Assembly (NCBI GenBank): GCA_903838675.1
Contig: CAILZI010000193.1
Coordinates: 46,494 to 110,493 of the forward strand
Reading direction: 5' to 3'
DNA length: 64,000 nucleotides
DNA from: an uncultured Verrucomicrobiota bacterium
GTDB taxonomy: Bacteria; Verrucomicrobiota; Verrucomicrobiia; Verrucomicrobiales; Verrucomicrobiaceae
Positions 1-9,353 of this stretch are shown here, in pieces. The notes beneath the pieces are model-generated. The model saw only the letters and a program-made list of their open reading frames with translations, did no database searches and had not been told where the DNA came from. Both the position numbers and the translations under genes were made by a program. Position 1 is the first letter of the stretch. Every line of letters begins with the position of its first letter.

Positions 1-1075
1 ACCAGTTCGATTCCGGCAGTTCCTTGAACACGAGTCCAGGGATGCTGTTGAGGATTTGGCGCGGCTGTGAAACAACCTTCTGGCCGTGGCAAAGATGGCA
101 GCTTTCATGATACGTGACCTCGCTCACACCCGCACCAGCGGTGGGCTTGCGGAAGCGAATTTGCACCAGCCATTCATGGATGTCCTTCACCTTCCTGTCC
201 CATTGCTTCGCTTTCTCGGTGTAGAAAGGATCATCGTGCAGCAGATGCCCATAGGTCTTCAAATGCGAGCCGCAGCCACCGGCGTTGGTGATGATCGCAT
301 CGAGTTCGTCGAGATCGAAGCTGTCGATCTGCTTGCGCGCAAGTTCCCGCGCGAGCTCGAGTTCGCCATTATGTGCATGCAGCGAGCCGCAGCAGCTTTG
401 TGAACGCGGGGTGATGACTTCGCAGCCATTCGCCAGCAGGACATCAACCGTGTCGCGATTGATGTTCGAAAACGCGAGATCCTGAATGCAACCCGTGAGC
501 AAACCCACACGGTAGCCTTTGCTCTGCTGCGGTGTTTCCTCGGGCCAGATCAGGTCATCGGAGAACTGCGCGGCGATCTGCGGCGTCTGCGGCTCCAGCT
601 TCTTCAGCGAAGGAGGCATGAGCCCAAAGAAATGCACCTTGCGCATCAGCTTTTCCAGTCCGGTGCTTTGATACACACGCAGCACGCGCCCGATCAAACG
701 CAGCAGCCATGGGCGCATGAAAATGACGTTCAAGCTGAGCCAGCGCCAGAAGTCGCGCTGCATGCCTTCATTCACCTGCGCCTGCTCGACTTCGGCACGC
801 GCGGTCTCAAACAGCTCAGCATAGTTCACTCCCGCTGGGCACGCCGTCTGGCAGGCGAGGCAGCCGAGGCAGTAGTACATTTCATCAGACAGCGCCTTGG
901 AAACTTGGAGCTCGCCATCTGCCACTGCTCGCATGAGTGAGATGCGGCCACGCGGGCTGTTTCGCTCCATCTTGGTCTCCACATAGGTGGGGCAAGTCGG
1001 CAGACACATGCCGCAGTGCATGCACTGCTGCAGCACGGAGTAATCGAGGGATTTGAGGAGATTGGCAGATGGCAT
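1..1075 (-). CDS. glcF: Glycolate oxidase iron-sulfur subunit GlcF (3' end cut by window edge)
   Basis: Reading leftward from the ATG at 1075, about 358 codons are open to the window edge. The N-terminus carries two 4Fe-4S ferredoxin-type motifs, CMHCGMCLPTCP and CLGCLACQTACP. Further on come two cysteine-rich CCG-type motifs, one around SQSCCGSLHAH and one YHESCHLCHGQ near the cut end. This order (two ferredoxin clusters, then CCG domains) is that of GlcF and LutA-type subunits, which pass electrons from a flavin dehydrogenase subunit to the respiratory chain. The start lies 2 bp after the glcD stop, so the two are one operon with glcD first. No GlcE subunit is seen here. The remaining C-terminus lies outside the window. 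Glycolate rather than D-lactate as substrate is inferred from the pairing with GlcD. Confidence 0.9.
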   Translation of the reverse strand, partial: MPSANLLKSLDYSVLQQCMHCGMCLPTCPTYVETKMERNSPRGRISLMRAVADGELQVSKALSDEMYYCLGCLACQTACPAGVNYAELFETARAEVEQAQVNEGMQRDFWRWLSLNVIFMRPWLLRLIGRVLRVYQSTGLEKLMRKVHFFGLMPPSLKKLEPQTPQIAAQFSDDLIWPEETPQQSKGYRVGLLTGCIQDLAFSNINRDTVDVLLANGCEVITPRSQSCCGSLHAHNGELELARELARKQIDSFDLDELDAIITNAGGCGSHLKTYGHLLHDDPFYTEKAKQWDRKVKDIHEWLVQIRFRKPTAGAGVSEVTYHESCHLCHGQKVVSQPRQILNSIPGLVFKELPESNW

Positions 1076-1077
1076 GA

Positions 1078-2481
1078 TCAGTTCCTCGGATCAAAAATCT
1101 TCCCGGGGTTCAGCAGGCCCTGGGGATCGAGGGCTTGTTTGATGCTGCGCATGAGTTCAAAGCTGCCTTCGCCAAGCTGGCGTTTAAGGAAAGCTTTTTT
1201 GGCGAGGCCGACGCCGTGCTCGCCGGTGACGGTGCCGCCAAGGCGGATGGTTTCATCGACGATTTCTTCGAGCGCGATTTCAATGCGGAGCATCTCTTCG
1301 TGATCACGCTCGTTGGTGAGGAAAGTGGGGTGCAGGTTGCCGTCGCCAAGGTGCCCAAAGGTGCCTATTTGCAGCTTGTGCTTCTTCGCTACGCTGTCGA
1401 TGAAGGCGACCATGGTGGCAAGTTCGCTGCGCGGCACGGTCACGTCTTCGAGGATGGTGGTGGGGCGCACGCGGGCGAGTGCGGAGAAGGCATTGCGGCG
1501 TGCGGCGGCAAGCTTGGCCCCTTCGGCTTCATCCGCAGCAGCGCGCACATCTCGCGCACCATTGGCTCTGGCGAGCGCCATCATCTGCGCGGCTTCTTCT
1601 TCGACGACGACGGGGTGGCCGTCTGTTTCCATAAGCACGAGGGCTTCCACATCGGTTGGGAGGCCGATCTTCGCATAATCTTCCACGCACTGTACGGTGA
1701 CGCGGTCGAGGAACTCCAGCGTGCAGGGAATGATCTTGGCGGCGATGATGGCGGAGATCGTCTTGGCGGCGGCGTCCATCGAATCGTAAAGCGCGAGCAT
1801 CGTTTTGCGCGCCTTGGGCCGCGGCAGCACTTTCAGGATGACCTCGGTGATGATGCCGAGCGTGCCTTCGCTGCCGATGAAGAGATCCTTCATGGAGTAA
1901 CCCGCCACATCCTTGACGCACTTGTTGCCGAGGAAAGTGAGAGTGCCATCTGGCAGCACGACTTCGATGCCCATGACGTAATCGCGCGTGACCCCGTACT
2001 TGAGACCACGCAGCCCGCCGGAGTTTTCGGCCACGTTGCCGCCAATCGTGGAGATCTTCATCGAGCCGGGATCAGGCGGATAAAACAGGCCGGCCTTCGC
2101 AGCAGCATCGTCGATCTCCTTGGTGATGACACCACTCTGCGCACGAAGCGTGAGGTTCTTTTCATCGACTTCGATAAGCTTGTCCATCTTCACAAGGCAG
2201 ATCACAAGACAGCCAGCCAGTGGTACACTGCCACCGCTCAATCCGGTGCCGGAGCCACGGGTGACGACGGGCACATTGTTTCTGCGGGCCAGTTTCACGC
2301 AGTCGGACACCTCCTCGGCGGTCAGTGGAAAAACAACCGCGCCAGGACGCTGCTTGAGAGCGGCGGTGCCATCGAAACTGTAGGGCACGATGTCCTCGGC
2401 CGAGGTAAGCACTCGATCCGAAGGTAAGATTTCCTTCAGAGACTGAATAAAGGTGGCTTCAATTTGGTTCACAAAGGGCAT
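1078..2481 (-). CDS. glcD: Glycolate oxidase FAD subunit GlcD
   Basis: This 467-residue protein is a full-length FAD-linked oxidase of the GlcD/D-lactate dehydrogenase type. The PCMH-type FAD-binding domain is in the N-terminal half, with VVTRGSGTGLSGG contacting the pyrophosphate and PPDPGS and GGNVAENSGG further along. The C-terminal FAD-oxidase domain holds the motif GHLGDGNLHPTF and VTGEHGVGLAKK close to the end. It oxidises a 2-hydroxy acid (glycolate to glyoxylate, or D-lactate) and hands electrons to GlcF, encoded 2 bp downstream. The exact substrate cannot be read from the sequence. Length is normal for the family (about 460-500). A long reading frame on the opposite strand (1135-2427) is a codon-bias shadow. 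Confidence 0.93.
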   Translation of the reverse strand: MPFVNQIEATFIQSLKEILPSDRVLTSAEDIVPYSFDGTAALKQRPGAVVFPLTAEEVSDCVKLARRNNVPVVTRGSGTGLSGGSVPLAGCLVICLVKMDKLIEVDEKNLTLRAQSGVITKEIDDAAAKAGLFYPPDPGSMKISTIGGNVAENSGGLRGLKYGVTRDYVMGIEVVLPDGTLTFLGNKCVKDVAGYSMKDLFIGSEGTLGIITEVILKVLPRPKARKTMLALYDSMDAAAKTISAIIAAKIIPCTLEFLDRVTVQCVEDYAKIGLPTDVEALVLMETDGHPVVVEEEAAQMMALARANGARDVRAAADEAEGAKLAAARRNAFSALARVRPTTILEDVTVPRSELATMVAFIDSVAKKHKLQIGTFGHLGDGNLHPTFLTNERDHEEMLRIEIALEEIVDETIRLGGTVTGEHGVGLAKKAFLKRQLGEGSFELMRSIKQALDPQGLLNPGKIFDPRN

Positions 2482-2534
2482 TCTGGCGAGTTCGAGCTAG
2501 AGCGTCAACGCAGGCTGTGGTTGATTATGATCAC

Positions 2535-3479
2535 ATGAAATTCAATCACCTCATTCGTTTCACACCCATTTATCAAAGTCGCGTCTGGGGTGGCCGCCGC
2601 ATGGAGACCCTGCTGGGCGCCACTCTGCCGGACACCACCACTCCCTTTGGTGAATCCTGGACGGTGTGTGACCGCCCCGAGGCCCCGAGTGTGACGGCGG
2701 ATGGTGTGACTCTGCACGAACTATGGACAAACCACCGCGAAGAAGTGTTTGGCAAAGCGCTGCTGGCTTCCACCAGCCCCACCTTCCCGCTGCTGATGAA
2801 GATTCTCGACGCCTGCGATGATCTCTCCATCCAGGTGCATCCTCCGGCGAGCATGGCCGCAGAATTGAAAGGCGAGCCGAAGACGGAGATGTGGTACATC
2901 GCGCATGCAGACCCGGGTGCAAAAATTTACGCCGGCCTGAAGCCGGGCGCGACACGCGCAGATTTCGAAACCGCGCTGCAAAACGGCACCGTGGCCAATG
3001 TGGTGCATGTCATCGAAGCACGCACGGGCGACTGCCTGTTCATCCCAAGCGGCCGCGTCCACGCCATCGGCGCAGGACTGCTGATCTATGAGATCCAGCA
3101 GAACAGCGACACCACCTATCGCGTCTTTGACTGGAACCGCGTCGGGCTGGATGGTAAACCACGCGCTCTGCATGTGCAGGAGTCAATGCAGAGCATCGAC
3201 TTCACGGATTTCGCGCCGGGTGTGCAGCAGGTCCAGTCCAACGGCACGCTCGTGAACTGCGAGTACTTCAACGTCAAAGTGCTCAGTGGATCAAAGCAGG
3301 CAGGTGTCCCGGGCGAAAGCCTCACCCTCGCCGTCGTCAGCGGCAAAATCACCGTCGGCGGCACGACTTTGAAAGCAGGCGACTTCGCCCTCATTCCCGC
3401 AACCCTCGCTGCATCTGCGCGTCTAGTGAAACCCGCAGATGCAGAGAGCCAGTGGCTGGAGATCCGAATTCCAACTTGA
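2535..3479 (+). CDS. manA: Mannose-6-phosphate isomerase, class I
   Basis: A type I phosphomannose isomerase of about 314 residues, interconverting fructose-6-P and mannose-6-P for GDP-mannose and polysaccharide synthesis or mannose use. Zinc-site motifs are present: IQVHPP (Gln and His ligands), KTEMWY (Glu), and the substrate-site stretch PSGRVHAIGAG followed by EIQQNSDTTYRVFDW. The size and the opening FTPIYQSRVWGG resemble the short Bacillus-type ManA rather than the longer enterobacterial form. A GTG at 2517 would add six residues. I prefer the ATG at 2535 because the family begins close to that point. The gene is divergent from glcD and stands alone; nothing adjacent ties it to a particular polysaccharide pathway. 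Confidence 0.9.
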   Translation: MKFNHLIRFTPIYQSRVWGGRRMETLLGATLPDTTTPFGESWTVCDRPEAPSVTADGVTLHELWTNHREEVFGKALLASTSPTFPLLMKILDACDDLSIQVHPPASMAAELKGEPKTEMWYIAHADPGAKIYAGLKPGATRADFETALQNGTVANVVHVIEARTGDCLFIPSGRVHAIGAGLLIYEIQQNSDTTYRVFDWNRVGLDGKPRALHVQESMQSIDFTDFAPGVQQVQSNGTLVNCEYFNVKVLSGSKQAGVPGESLTLAVVSGKITVGGTTLKAGDFALIPATLAASARLVKPADAESQWLEIRIPT

Positions 3480-3538
3480 AGTAGTTCTGACAATCCTGCC
3501 CGCTAATAGTGCCCTCAATATGGGCAGGCATGACCGTG

Positions 3539-3868
3539 CTACTGCTTCGTCGATTCAGGTGTAGCTTTTTTAACCTCAGGAACCGGCTTCTCGACCTTCT
3601 TGATCTCCGTTGCTGGCTTGTCGGCCGGCTTCTCGACCTTCTTGACCTCGGGGTCTTTCGGAGTGCTGGGTATAGCGATGAACTTGGCTTTCTCGGGATC
3701 CATCTGCGGCAACTTGCCTTGAGGCACAAGGGGCAGTTTTTTCTCAGGCACTATCGGCTTGAGTGAAACTGGCGTGGAAGTCGCAGCCGGGACTTTGGGC
3801 GCGGGCTGCGGTGCTTCTTTGCCGCAGGCAACGAGCAACAAGGCGATGAGACAAAGGCGGTGGTTCAT
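3539..3868 (-). CDS. Small Lys/Pro/Glu-rich lipoprotein
   Basis: A 109-residue predicted lipoprotein. The signal peptide ends in a lipobox, LLVAC, with the acylated Cys near residue 15. The rest is low-complexity, rich in Pro, Lys, Glu and Val, with a repeated motif of the type KKVEKPxxK, as in periplasmic spacer segments. No enzymatic domain is visible. Its ATG overlaps the hisD stop codon, which implies translational coupling to hisD, though a role in histidine synthesis is not suggested by the sequence. I do not recognise a named family. The lipoprotein call is firm from the N-terminus; function is unknown. Confidence 0.75.
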   Translation of the reverse strand: MNHRLCLIALLLVACGKEAPQPAPKVPAATSTPVSLKPIVPEKKLPLVPQGKLPQMDPEKAKFIAIPSTPKDPEVKKVEKPADKPATEIKKVEKPVPEVKKATPESTKQ

Positions 3869-5151
3869 GATGCGCGAATGGACACCGAACGAGCGTGCGC
3901 ATCAAGCCCCTCAACTGCGCTGATTGCGCTGACGATGGGTTCGGATTTGGCGCAGCTTTCGCGATCAAGTCGAATGATGCTGGTCCGGCGCTGGAACATG
4001 TCGGCCGTAATGCCAGGGAAAGATTTGCCGGAGCCGCCGGTGGGCAGTGTGTGGCTGGGACCCGCAAGGAAATCGCCAACGGCGACCGGCGAATGATTGC
4101 CGAGGAAGATGGCACCTGCCGTGCGGATGAGCGGCAGAATGGCACCTTCACGCGTGGTGATGAGCGTGAGATGCTCGGGAGCAAAATCATTCGCGAGTCG
4201 AGCACCATCCTCCAAGCTGGGAACGAGCATGAGAAAAACGCCCTTCTCCAGCACCGGGGCAAGCTGCACCTGACGGCTGAGGGTCGTGGACTGCTCCCCG
4301 ACCTGCGCGACCACAGCATCCAGCAGTGCGGCGTCATCCGTGAGGAATCCCGCCATGCTGTCCTTGCCATGCTCGGCCTGCGCTAGGATGTCAGCAGCGA
4401 TGAAGGCAGGATTGCCCGACTTGTCCGCGAGGATGAGCACCTCGCTCGGGCCGGGCAGGAGATCGATGGAGACGACGCCAAAGGACTGGCGCTTGGCCTC
4501 GACCACGTAGCTGTTGCCGGGGCCGAAGATTTTGACCACCGGACGGATCGTGGCGGTGCCAAAAGCGAGCGCGGCGATGGCCTGGGATCCGCCGATTTTA
4601 TACACCTCGGTGGCCCCTGCGAGTTTCAGGGCGGCAAGCAGTCCTGGATTGACCGTGCCGTCGCGTCCGCAGGGGGTGCAAACGATGATTTCCGGCACGC
4701 CGGCGGCGGCGGCGATGGCCACGGTCATGATGGAGGTGGAAACGAGAGGCGCTGTGCCTCCCGGCACGTAGCAGCCCACGCGCTCGAAGGGATAGAAGAC
4801 TTCGCCGACCGTGGCTCCCTGCTCGTTAGTAAACTCCCAGCCCTGGCGCATGCTGCGCTGGGCGAAGGCCGTCACATTGCGGTGGGAAGATTCGAGCGCG
4901 CGCTTAAAGGTGGGGTCCGCAGCCTTCCATGCGGCATCCAGCTCGGCCTGCGGAACACGCATCTGTGCTGCAGTGAGTTTGGCCCCGTCAAATTTTTCAG
5001 TGAGTTCCAGCACGGCAGCGTCGCCGCGTTCACGCACGGCCTTGATGACGCCTGCCACGACTTCACGCACGGCATCGCTGGCCTCGGCACGACGGTTGAG
5101 GGCGGCTGCGGCAGAAGCGTAGTCGGGATCGGTATGGCGAATGATCTTCAT
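3865..5151 (-). CDS. hisD: Histidinol dehydrogenase
   Basis: HisD catalyses the last two steps of histidine synthesis, L-histidinol to L-histidine with two NAD+, in the cytoplasm. The 428-residue length is typical. Visible motifs are GCYVPGGTAPLVSTS in the N-terminal half, the NAD-contact region KIFGPGNSYV, GPSEVLILAD, the zinc-site pair in AQAEHGKDS (Gln and His), the catalytic Glu-His in FAPEHLTL, and GPSHTLPTGG. The C-terminal His ligand is in LDAHARSV. No other his gene is in the window, so this copy is outside a his operon, as is frequent in this phylum. It is followed by an overlapping lipoprotein gene. Confidence 0.96.
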   Translation of the reverse strand: MKIIRHTDPDYASAAAALNRRAEASDAVREVVAGVIKAVRERGDAAVLELTEKFDGAKLTAAQMRVPQAELDAAWKAADPTFKRALESSHRNVTAFAQRSMRQGWEFTNEQGATVGEVFYPFERVGCYVPGGTAPLVSTSIMTVAIAAAAGVPEIIVCTPCGRDGTVNPGLLAALKLAGATEVYKIGGSQAIAALAFGTATIRPVVKIFGPGNSYVVEAKRQSFGVVSIDLLPGPSEVLILADKSGNPAFIAADILAQAEHGKDSMAGFLTDDAALLDAVVAQVGEQSTTLSRQVQLAPVLEKGVFLMLVPSLEDGARLANDFAPEHLTLITTREGAILPLIRTAGAIFLGNHSPVAVGDFLAGPSHTLPTGGSGKSFPGITADMFQRRTSIIRLDRESCAKSEPIVSAISAVEGLDAHARSVSIRAS

Positions 5152-5244
5152 CGGATGGGTTTACGTGGCAAGCGAGGGTGAGGAGTCAAGCAATCAAGGA
5201 TGTGGTCAAGGCGTCTCCACCTTGATCATCACTTAACCTCCTGA

Positions 5245-5263
5245 CCGAAGCCTTGACCTTCGG
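5245..5263 (-). terminator. Small hairpin after the 5265-6230 gene
   Basis: Six-base arms CCGAAG/CTTCGG with a seven-base loop lie directly after the stop codon of the leftward gene ending at 5265. There is no clear T-tract, so this is only a possible weak terminator between that gene and hisD, which is transcribed in the same direction. Confidence 0.3.
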
Positions 5264-5264
5264 C

Positions 5265-6230
5265 TTATGGCACCACTTCGCCCGAACCTGTATACACCCA
5301 CTTCTCCACGCGGCCATTTTTGATGCGGGCCTGGGCCTCGGTCTCAAACTTGCCAAACATGGTCTGCGTTTCGTACTTCACATTCACAGTCCAGTATTCT
5401 GCGCCGTCGATTTTTTCCTGAGCCGGATCGCCCCAGGACTTGATGTTGTCAGGTTTGATCTCCGTGACTTCGCCGGACTTCATGCTGGCAAGGAGCAGCG
5501 GGTAGGCACCATCAGCATCTTTGGTGGGCTTGTCATTGCTGCTTCCACCACCACCGGAGGCCGAGGCCGGAGCATTCTTGGCGCGCTCGGCCGATGCCAG
5601 GCGGTACTCATGGGCTTTGCGAGCATTCTCTGTCTGGACGATCTTCACCTGCTCATAGGCGGCGGAGAATACTTCCTTGAAGTCAGTGTCGTCCATGGCA
5701 ACGAGACCGCGCATGGGCGAGCCTGCGGAGGCTCCCACCACGAGGTTGGCCCCTTCCTGGCCCATGACGAAGATTTTGGTGCCTGATTTGAAGATGGTGG
5801 CGGCGGTGGCCTTGCCCATCTGCATTTTCAATTCGAGGTCCTTCTTCATGGTGACCTGCTTCGGCGTGTTGAAGAAGCCTTTCGGTACCACCGCCCAGTT
5901 CTGGGTGAGTTCGTCCACAGGTGGAAACACGGGAGCGACAAAAGCATTTGGATCAGCCGGCGGTGGCTCGGGGACTTTCGGCATCTCTGGCTTCGGCTCC
6001 TCGGGCTTCATTTCCGGCTTGGGCTCGGGCTTGGGCTCCGCCATGACGATCTTCGGCTCTTTTTTGACGACCGGCTTCGGCGCAGGGGCGACAGCGATCT
6101 CTTTCTTAGGCTCCTCCTTTTTGGGGACGTGCTTCGTAAACTTCATGGCATCAGCAAAGGGCGGATACACATACTCGTAGGAGACGTAACCGACGGCGAT
6201 GGCCAGGGCGATGACAAGGAGAGGTTTCAT
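5265..6230 (-). CDS. Membrane-anchored protein with Pro/Lys/Glu-rich linker
   Basis: About 321 residues from the ATG at 6230, which is followed at once by a hydrophobic segment (LLVIALAIAVGYVSYEYVY). This N-terminal anchor is followed by a charged, proline-rich stretch (alternating KKE, PKP and EPKPE units, about residues 30-95), then a soluble C-terminal region of about 200 residues with a Gly/Ser-rich spacer (ASGGGGSSND). The last 80 residues look like a small beta-rich domain, ending in a segment with IDGAEYWTVNVKY and KNGRVEKWVY. The layout suggests a periplasmic protein tethered to the inner membrane with a spacer through the peptidoglycan zone. An upstream ATG at 6272 would place 14 poorly supported residues before the anchor. 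No known family recognised. Confidence 0.7.
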   Translation of the reverse strand: MKPLLVIALAIAVGYVSYEYVYPPFADAMKFTKHVPKKEEPKKEIAVAPAPKPVVKKEPKIVMAEPKPEPKPEMKPEEPKPEMPKVPEPPPADPNAFVAPVFPPVDELTQNWAVVPKGFFNTPKQVTMKKDLELKMQMGKATAATIFKSGTKIFVMGQEGANLVVGASAGSPMRGLVAMDDTDFKEVFSAAYEQVKIVQTENARKAHEYRLASAERAKNAPASASGGGGSSNDKPTKDADGAYPLLLASMKSGEVTEIKPDNIKSWGDPAQEKIDGAEYWTVNVKYETQTMFGKFETEAQARIKNGRVEKWVYTGSGEVVP

Positions 6231-6358
6231 GGCAGTGGGGGGGAGTCTAGGAGAGAGGCCGGCAATAATCAACCGCCCTCATGCACCATTCTGGAAACGG
6301 GCCAGCCGGGGTTTTCTTGGGCTTGATCTCCCCTGCCCCACGCGGCTTGTGTGTACCT

Positions 6359-9220
6359 ATGCCAAAAGACGTGATCCGCGTGCGGGGTGCACGGCAGCAC
6401 AACCTCCAAAACATTGACGTGGACATCCCGCGGCACCAGCTCGTGGTCCTGACCGGCGTCAGCGGCAGCGGGAAGTCGTCGCTGGCGTTTGATACGCTCT
6501 TTGCTGAAGGGCAGCGGCGCTACGTACAGAGCCTGTCTGCCTACGCCCGGCAGTTCCTGGGCCAGATGCAGAAGCCGGACGTGGATTTCATCGAGGGCCT
6601 CTCCCCGGCGGTGGCTATTGAACAGGTTCACTCGAACCCGAACCCGCGCAGCACCATCGCCACGGTGACGGAAATTTACGACTACCTCCGCGTGCTCTAC
6701 GCCGTGGCGGGCCAGCCTTACGATCCGCAGACGGGTGAAAAACTCCACCGCAGCACGCCGCCGGAGATCGCCGACAAGGTGCTGGCGTTGGGCGAGGGCA
6801 CCCGCGTCATGGTTCTCTCCCCCCAGCCTCCGGCCAGCGGCGCGGACACCCGCACCCTGTTTGAAAAGCTCAAGCGCCAGGGCTTCGTGCGCGTGCGGCT
6901 GAACGGCACCGTGGTGGAGCTGGAGGACTCGCTTAAATTGGAGGACGCAGAAACGCAGCAGGTGCAGATCGTCATCGATCGCCTGGTGGTACGTGCCGAT
7001 TCCCGCCAGCGTCTCATGGAGGCCATTGAAAGCTCCCTCCACTGGAACGAGCGTGAGGTCCAGTTCCTCGTAAACTTGGACGGCAGCGAGGAAATCCTCA
7101 GCTTCACCACCGCCTTTGCCAATCCGCGCACCGGCTATGTCATCGAGCGCCTCACACCGCAGCATTTTTCCTTCAACACCCATCTTGGGGCCTGCCCCGT
7201 CTGCGAAGGCACCGGCACCACACCCACGCCCGATCCAACCCTGCTGGTGCCCGACGAGTCCAAATCGCTCGCCGATGGCGCGATCAAAGCCTGGTGGGCG
7301 CGCCACCCCAAGGTGAAACAAATTTTTAACCAAGGCATCGAAGCCCTGGCCAAACACTTCGGCGCAGCGATGGACGTCCCTTTTCAAGACCTCCCGCAGG
7401 ACTTCAAAGACGCCCTCTTTCACGGCACAGGTGCAGCCCCCATCACCACCGGCTGGAAAAAGACCGACAACAAACGCAGCGTGGCCAAGCCCTTCGAAGG
7501 CCTGCTGCCCGAGATCGCCCGCATGTATCAAAACGCTGAGAGCGATGTGCTCCGCGCCGCCCTCACTCGCCTAATGAACCCGCAGCCCTGCGCGGCCTGT
7601 GCCGGCATGCGCTTGAAGCCGGAATCGTTGGCGGTCAAGCTGCGTGCTCAGGAAAAGGACCTTAACATCCACGACTTCACCGCACTGCAAACCCGCGATG
7701 CCTTGCAATGGATGCGCGAACTGCAGGTGACCGAGCAGCAGAAAGCCTATGTCGGCGAGCTCCAGCGCGAAATCTCCAAACGCATCGAATTCCTGGAGCA
7801 GGTCGGCCTCGGCTACCTCGCGCTGAACCGCGAAAGCGGCACGCTCTCGGGCGGCGAGATGCAGCGCATCCGCCTCGCTTCACAAATCGGTGCCGGACTC
7901 GCCGGCGTCCTCTACGTGCTGGACGAACCGAGCATCGGCCTGCATCCCAGCGACAACGAGCGTCTCATCCAAACACTCCTCCGTCTGCGCGATCTCGGCA
8001 ACACCGTCCTCGTCGTGGAGCATGACGAGGCCACCATGCGCGCGGCAGACTACATCATCGAGCTCGGCCCCGGCGCCGGCCAGCTCGGAGGCAAGATTAC
8101 CGCGCAGGGCACCCCCGCTCAGATCGCGGCCAATCCGCATTCCATCACCGGCGGCTTCCTCAGCGGCCGAGTTCGCATCGAAGCCAAAGCACTGCCCCAA
8201 ACCCTGCTCACAGAGCCCATGGGACCGCGCTCCAAGCACTCGCTCACCATCCACGGCGCCACCGAGCACAACCTGCGCAACGTCACCGCCGCCTTTCCGC
8301 TGGGCAGTTTCACCTGCGTCACCGGCCCCTCCGGCAGCGGCAAATCAACCTTGGTCGATGACATCCTCATGCGCGCACTGCGCCGCCACTTTTACGACGC
8401 CAAGGACATCCCCGGCGCTCACGAAAAAATCACCGGACTGGAACACCTCGACAAAGTCGTGGTCATTGATCAGTCCCCCATCGGCCGCAGCCCGCGCTCG
8501 AATCCCGCCACCTACACCGGCGCCTTCGGCCCCATCCGCGAACTCTTCGCGCAACTGCCCCTGGCCCGCATGCGCGGCTATGATGCCGGACGCTTCAGCT
8601 TCAACACTCCCGGCGGTCGCTGCGAAAAATGCGAAGGCGACGGCGTCATCAAGATCGACATGCACTTCCTCGCCGATGTCTATGTCACCTGCGAATCCTG
8701 CAAAGGCCGCCGCTACGGTGCAGAGACGCTGGAGGTCACCTTCAAAGGCAAGAACATCGCCGACGTGCTGGACATGACCGTCAGCGAAGCCGTGCGCTTC
8801 TTTGACCGCAGCACCACCATCGGCCCCAAACTGCGCACGCTCGAGGAGACGGGACTCGGCTACATCCGCCTCGGCCAGAGCGGAGCCTCCCTCTCCGGCG
8901 GTGAGGCGCAGCGCATCAAGCTCAGCGCCGAACTCGCCAAACGCAGCACCGGCCGCACCCTCTACGTCCTCGACGAACCCACCACCGGCCTGCACAGCGC
9001 GGACATCCAAACCCTCCTCGGCGTGCTGCTACGCCTGCGCGATGCCGGCAACACCCTCATCGTCATCGAACACCACATCGACGTCATCCGCTGCGCCGAC
9101 TGGATCATCGACCTCGGCCCCGGCGGCGGCACCGAAGGCGGCTACATACTGGCGACGGGAACGCCGAAGCAGGTGGCCGCGAACGAGAAGAGTGTGACGG
9201 CGAGATTCTTGAAGGCTTGA
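6359..9220 (+). CDS. uvrA: Excinuclease ABC subunit A
   Basis: A 953-residue UvrA, the damage-sensing ATPase of nucleotide excision repair that loads UvrB on DNA. It has two ABC ATPase modules, each split by insertions. The first Walker A is TGVSGSGKSSLAF near residue 33, and the second is TGPSGSGKSTLVDD. Signature motifs are TLSGGEMQRIRLA and SLSGGEAQRIKLS, with Walker B in YVLDEPSIGLHP and YVLDEPTTGLHS. Zinc-finger cysteines are seen as CPVCEGTG with CAACAGMRLKP, and CEKCEGDG with CESCKGRRYG. An in-frame start at 6281 would add 26 residues, but family N-termini begin at about MPKDVIRVRGARQHNL, so 6359 is chosen. The length is that of ordinary UvrA, not the tandem-fused form found in some bacteria. 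Confidence 0.96.
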   Translation: MPKDVIRVRGARQHNLQNIDVDIPRHQLVVLTGVSGSGKSSLAFDTLFAEGQRRYVQSLSAYARQFLGQMQKPDVDFIEGLSPAVAIEQVHSNPNPRSTIATVTEIYDYLRVLYAVAGQPYDPQTGEKLHRSTPPEIADKVLALGEGTRVMVLSPQPPASGADTRTLFEKLKRQGFVRVRLNGTVVELEDSLKLEDAETQQVQIVIDRLVVRADSRQRLMEAIESSLHWNEREVQFLVNLDGSEEILSFTTAFANPRTGYVIERLTPQHFSFNTHLGACPVCEGTGTTPTPDPTLLVPDESKSLADGAIKAWWARHPKVKQIFNQGIEALAKHFGAAMDVPFQDLPQDFKDALFHGTGAAPITTGWKKTDNKRSVAKPFEGLLPEIARMYQNAESDVLRAALTRLMNPQPCAACAGMRLKPESLAVKLRAQEKDLNIHDFTALQTRDALQWMRELQVTEQQKAYVGELQREISKRIEFLEQVGLGYLALNRESGTLSGGEMQRIRLASQIGAGLAGVLYVLDEPSIGLHPSDNERLIQTLLRLRDLGNTVLVVEHDEATMRAADYIIELGPGAGQLGGKITAQGTPAQIAANPHSITGGFLSGRVRIEAKALPQTLLTEPMGPRSKHSLTIHGATEHNLRNVTAAFPLGSFTCVTGPSGSGKSTLVDDILMRALRRHFYDAKDIPGAHEKITGLEHLDKVVVIDQSPIGRSPRSNPATYTGAFGPIRELFAQLPLARMRGYDAGRFSFNTPGGRCEKCEGDGVIKIDMHFLADVYVTCESCKGRRYGAETLEVTFKGKNIADVLDMTVSEAVRFFDRSTTIGPKLRTLEETGLGYIRLGQSGASLSGGEAQRIKLSAELAKRSTGRTLYVLDEPTTGLHSADIQTLLGVLLRLRDAGNTLIVIEHHIDVIRCADWIIDLGPGGGTEGGYILATGTPKQVAANEKSVTARFLKA

Positions 9221-9229
9221 GCCAAGGTG

Positions 9230-9249
9230 ACGGGGTCTCCGGACCCCGT
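9230..9249 (+). terminator. Hairpin after uvrA
   Basis: Eight-base arms ACGGGGTC/GACCCCGT with a four-base loop start 10 bp after the uvrA stop and run into a short TTTCT. The position and GC-rich stem fit an intrinsic terminator for uvrA, although the T-tract is short. Confidence 0.5.
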
Positions 9250-9353
9250 TTCTGGCAGGGGTGACAATAGAGCCTTCACTCGCGCTCGACAGGTTTGATT
9301 TCGATAGAATAATGAATCAGTCCGCGCAGCTCCCTTGAACGACCTTGATTGAT

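Noticed and set aside
1135..2427. Long open frame (430 codons) antisense to glcD
   Set aside because: It lies wholly opposite a well-conserved enzyme gene and its translation has no domain. It is a shadow of high-GC codon use.
6269..7531. 420-codon frame antisense to uvrA
   Set aside because: The sense strand encodes the UvrA N-terminal ATPase; the antisense translation is low-complexity with no motif.
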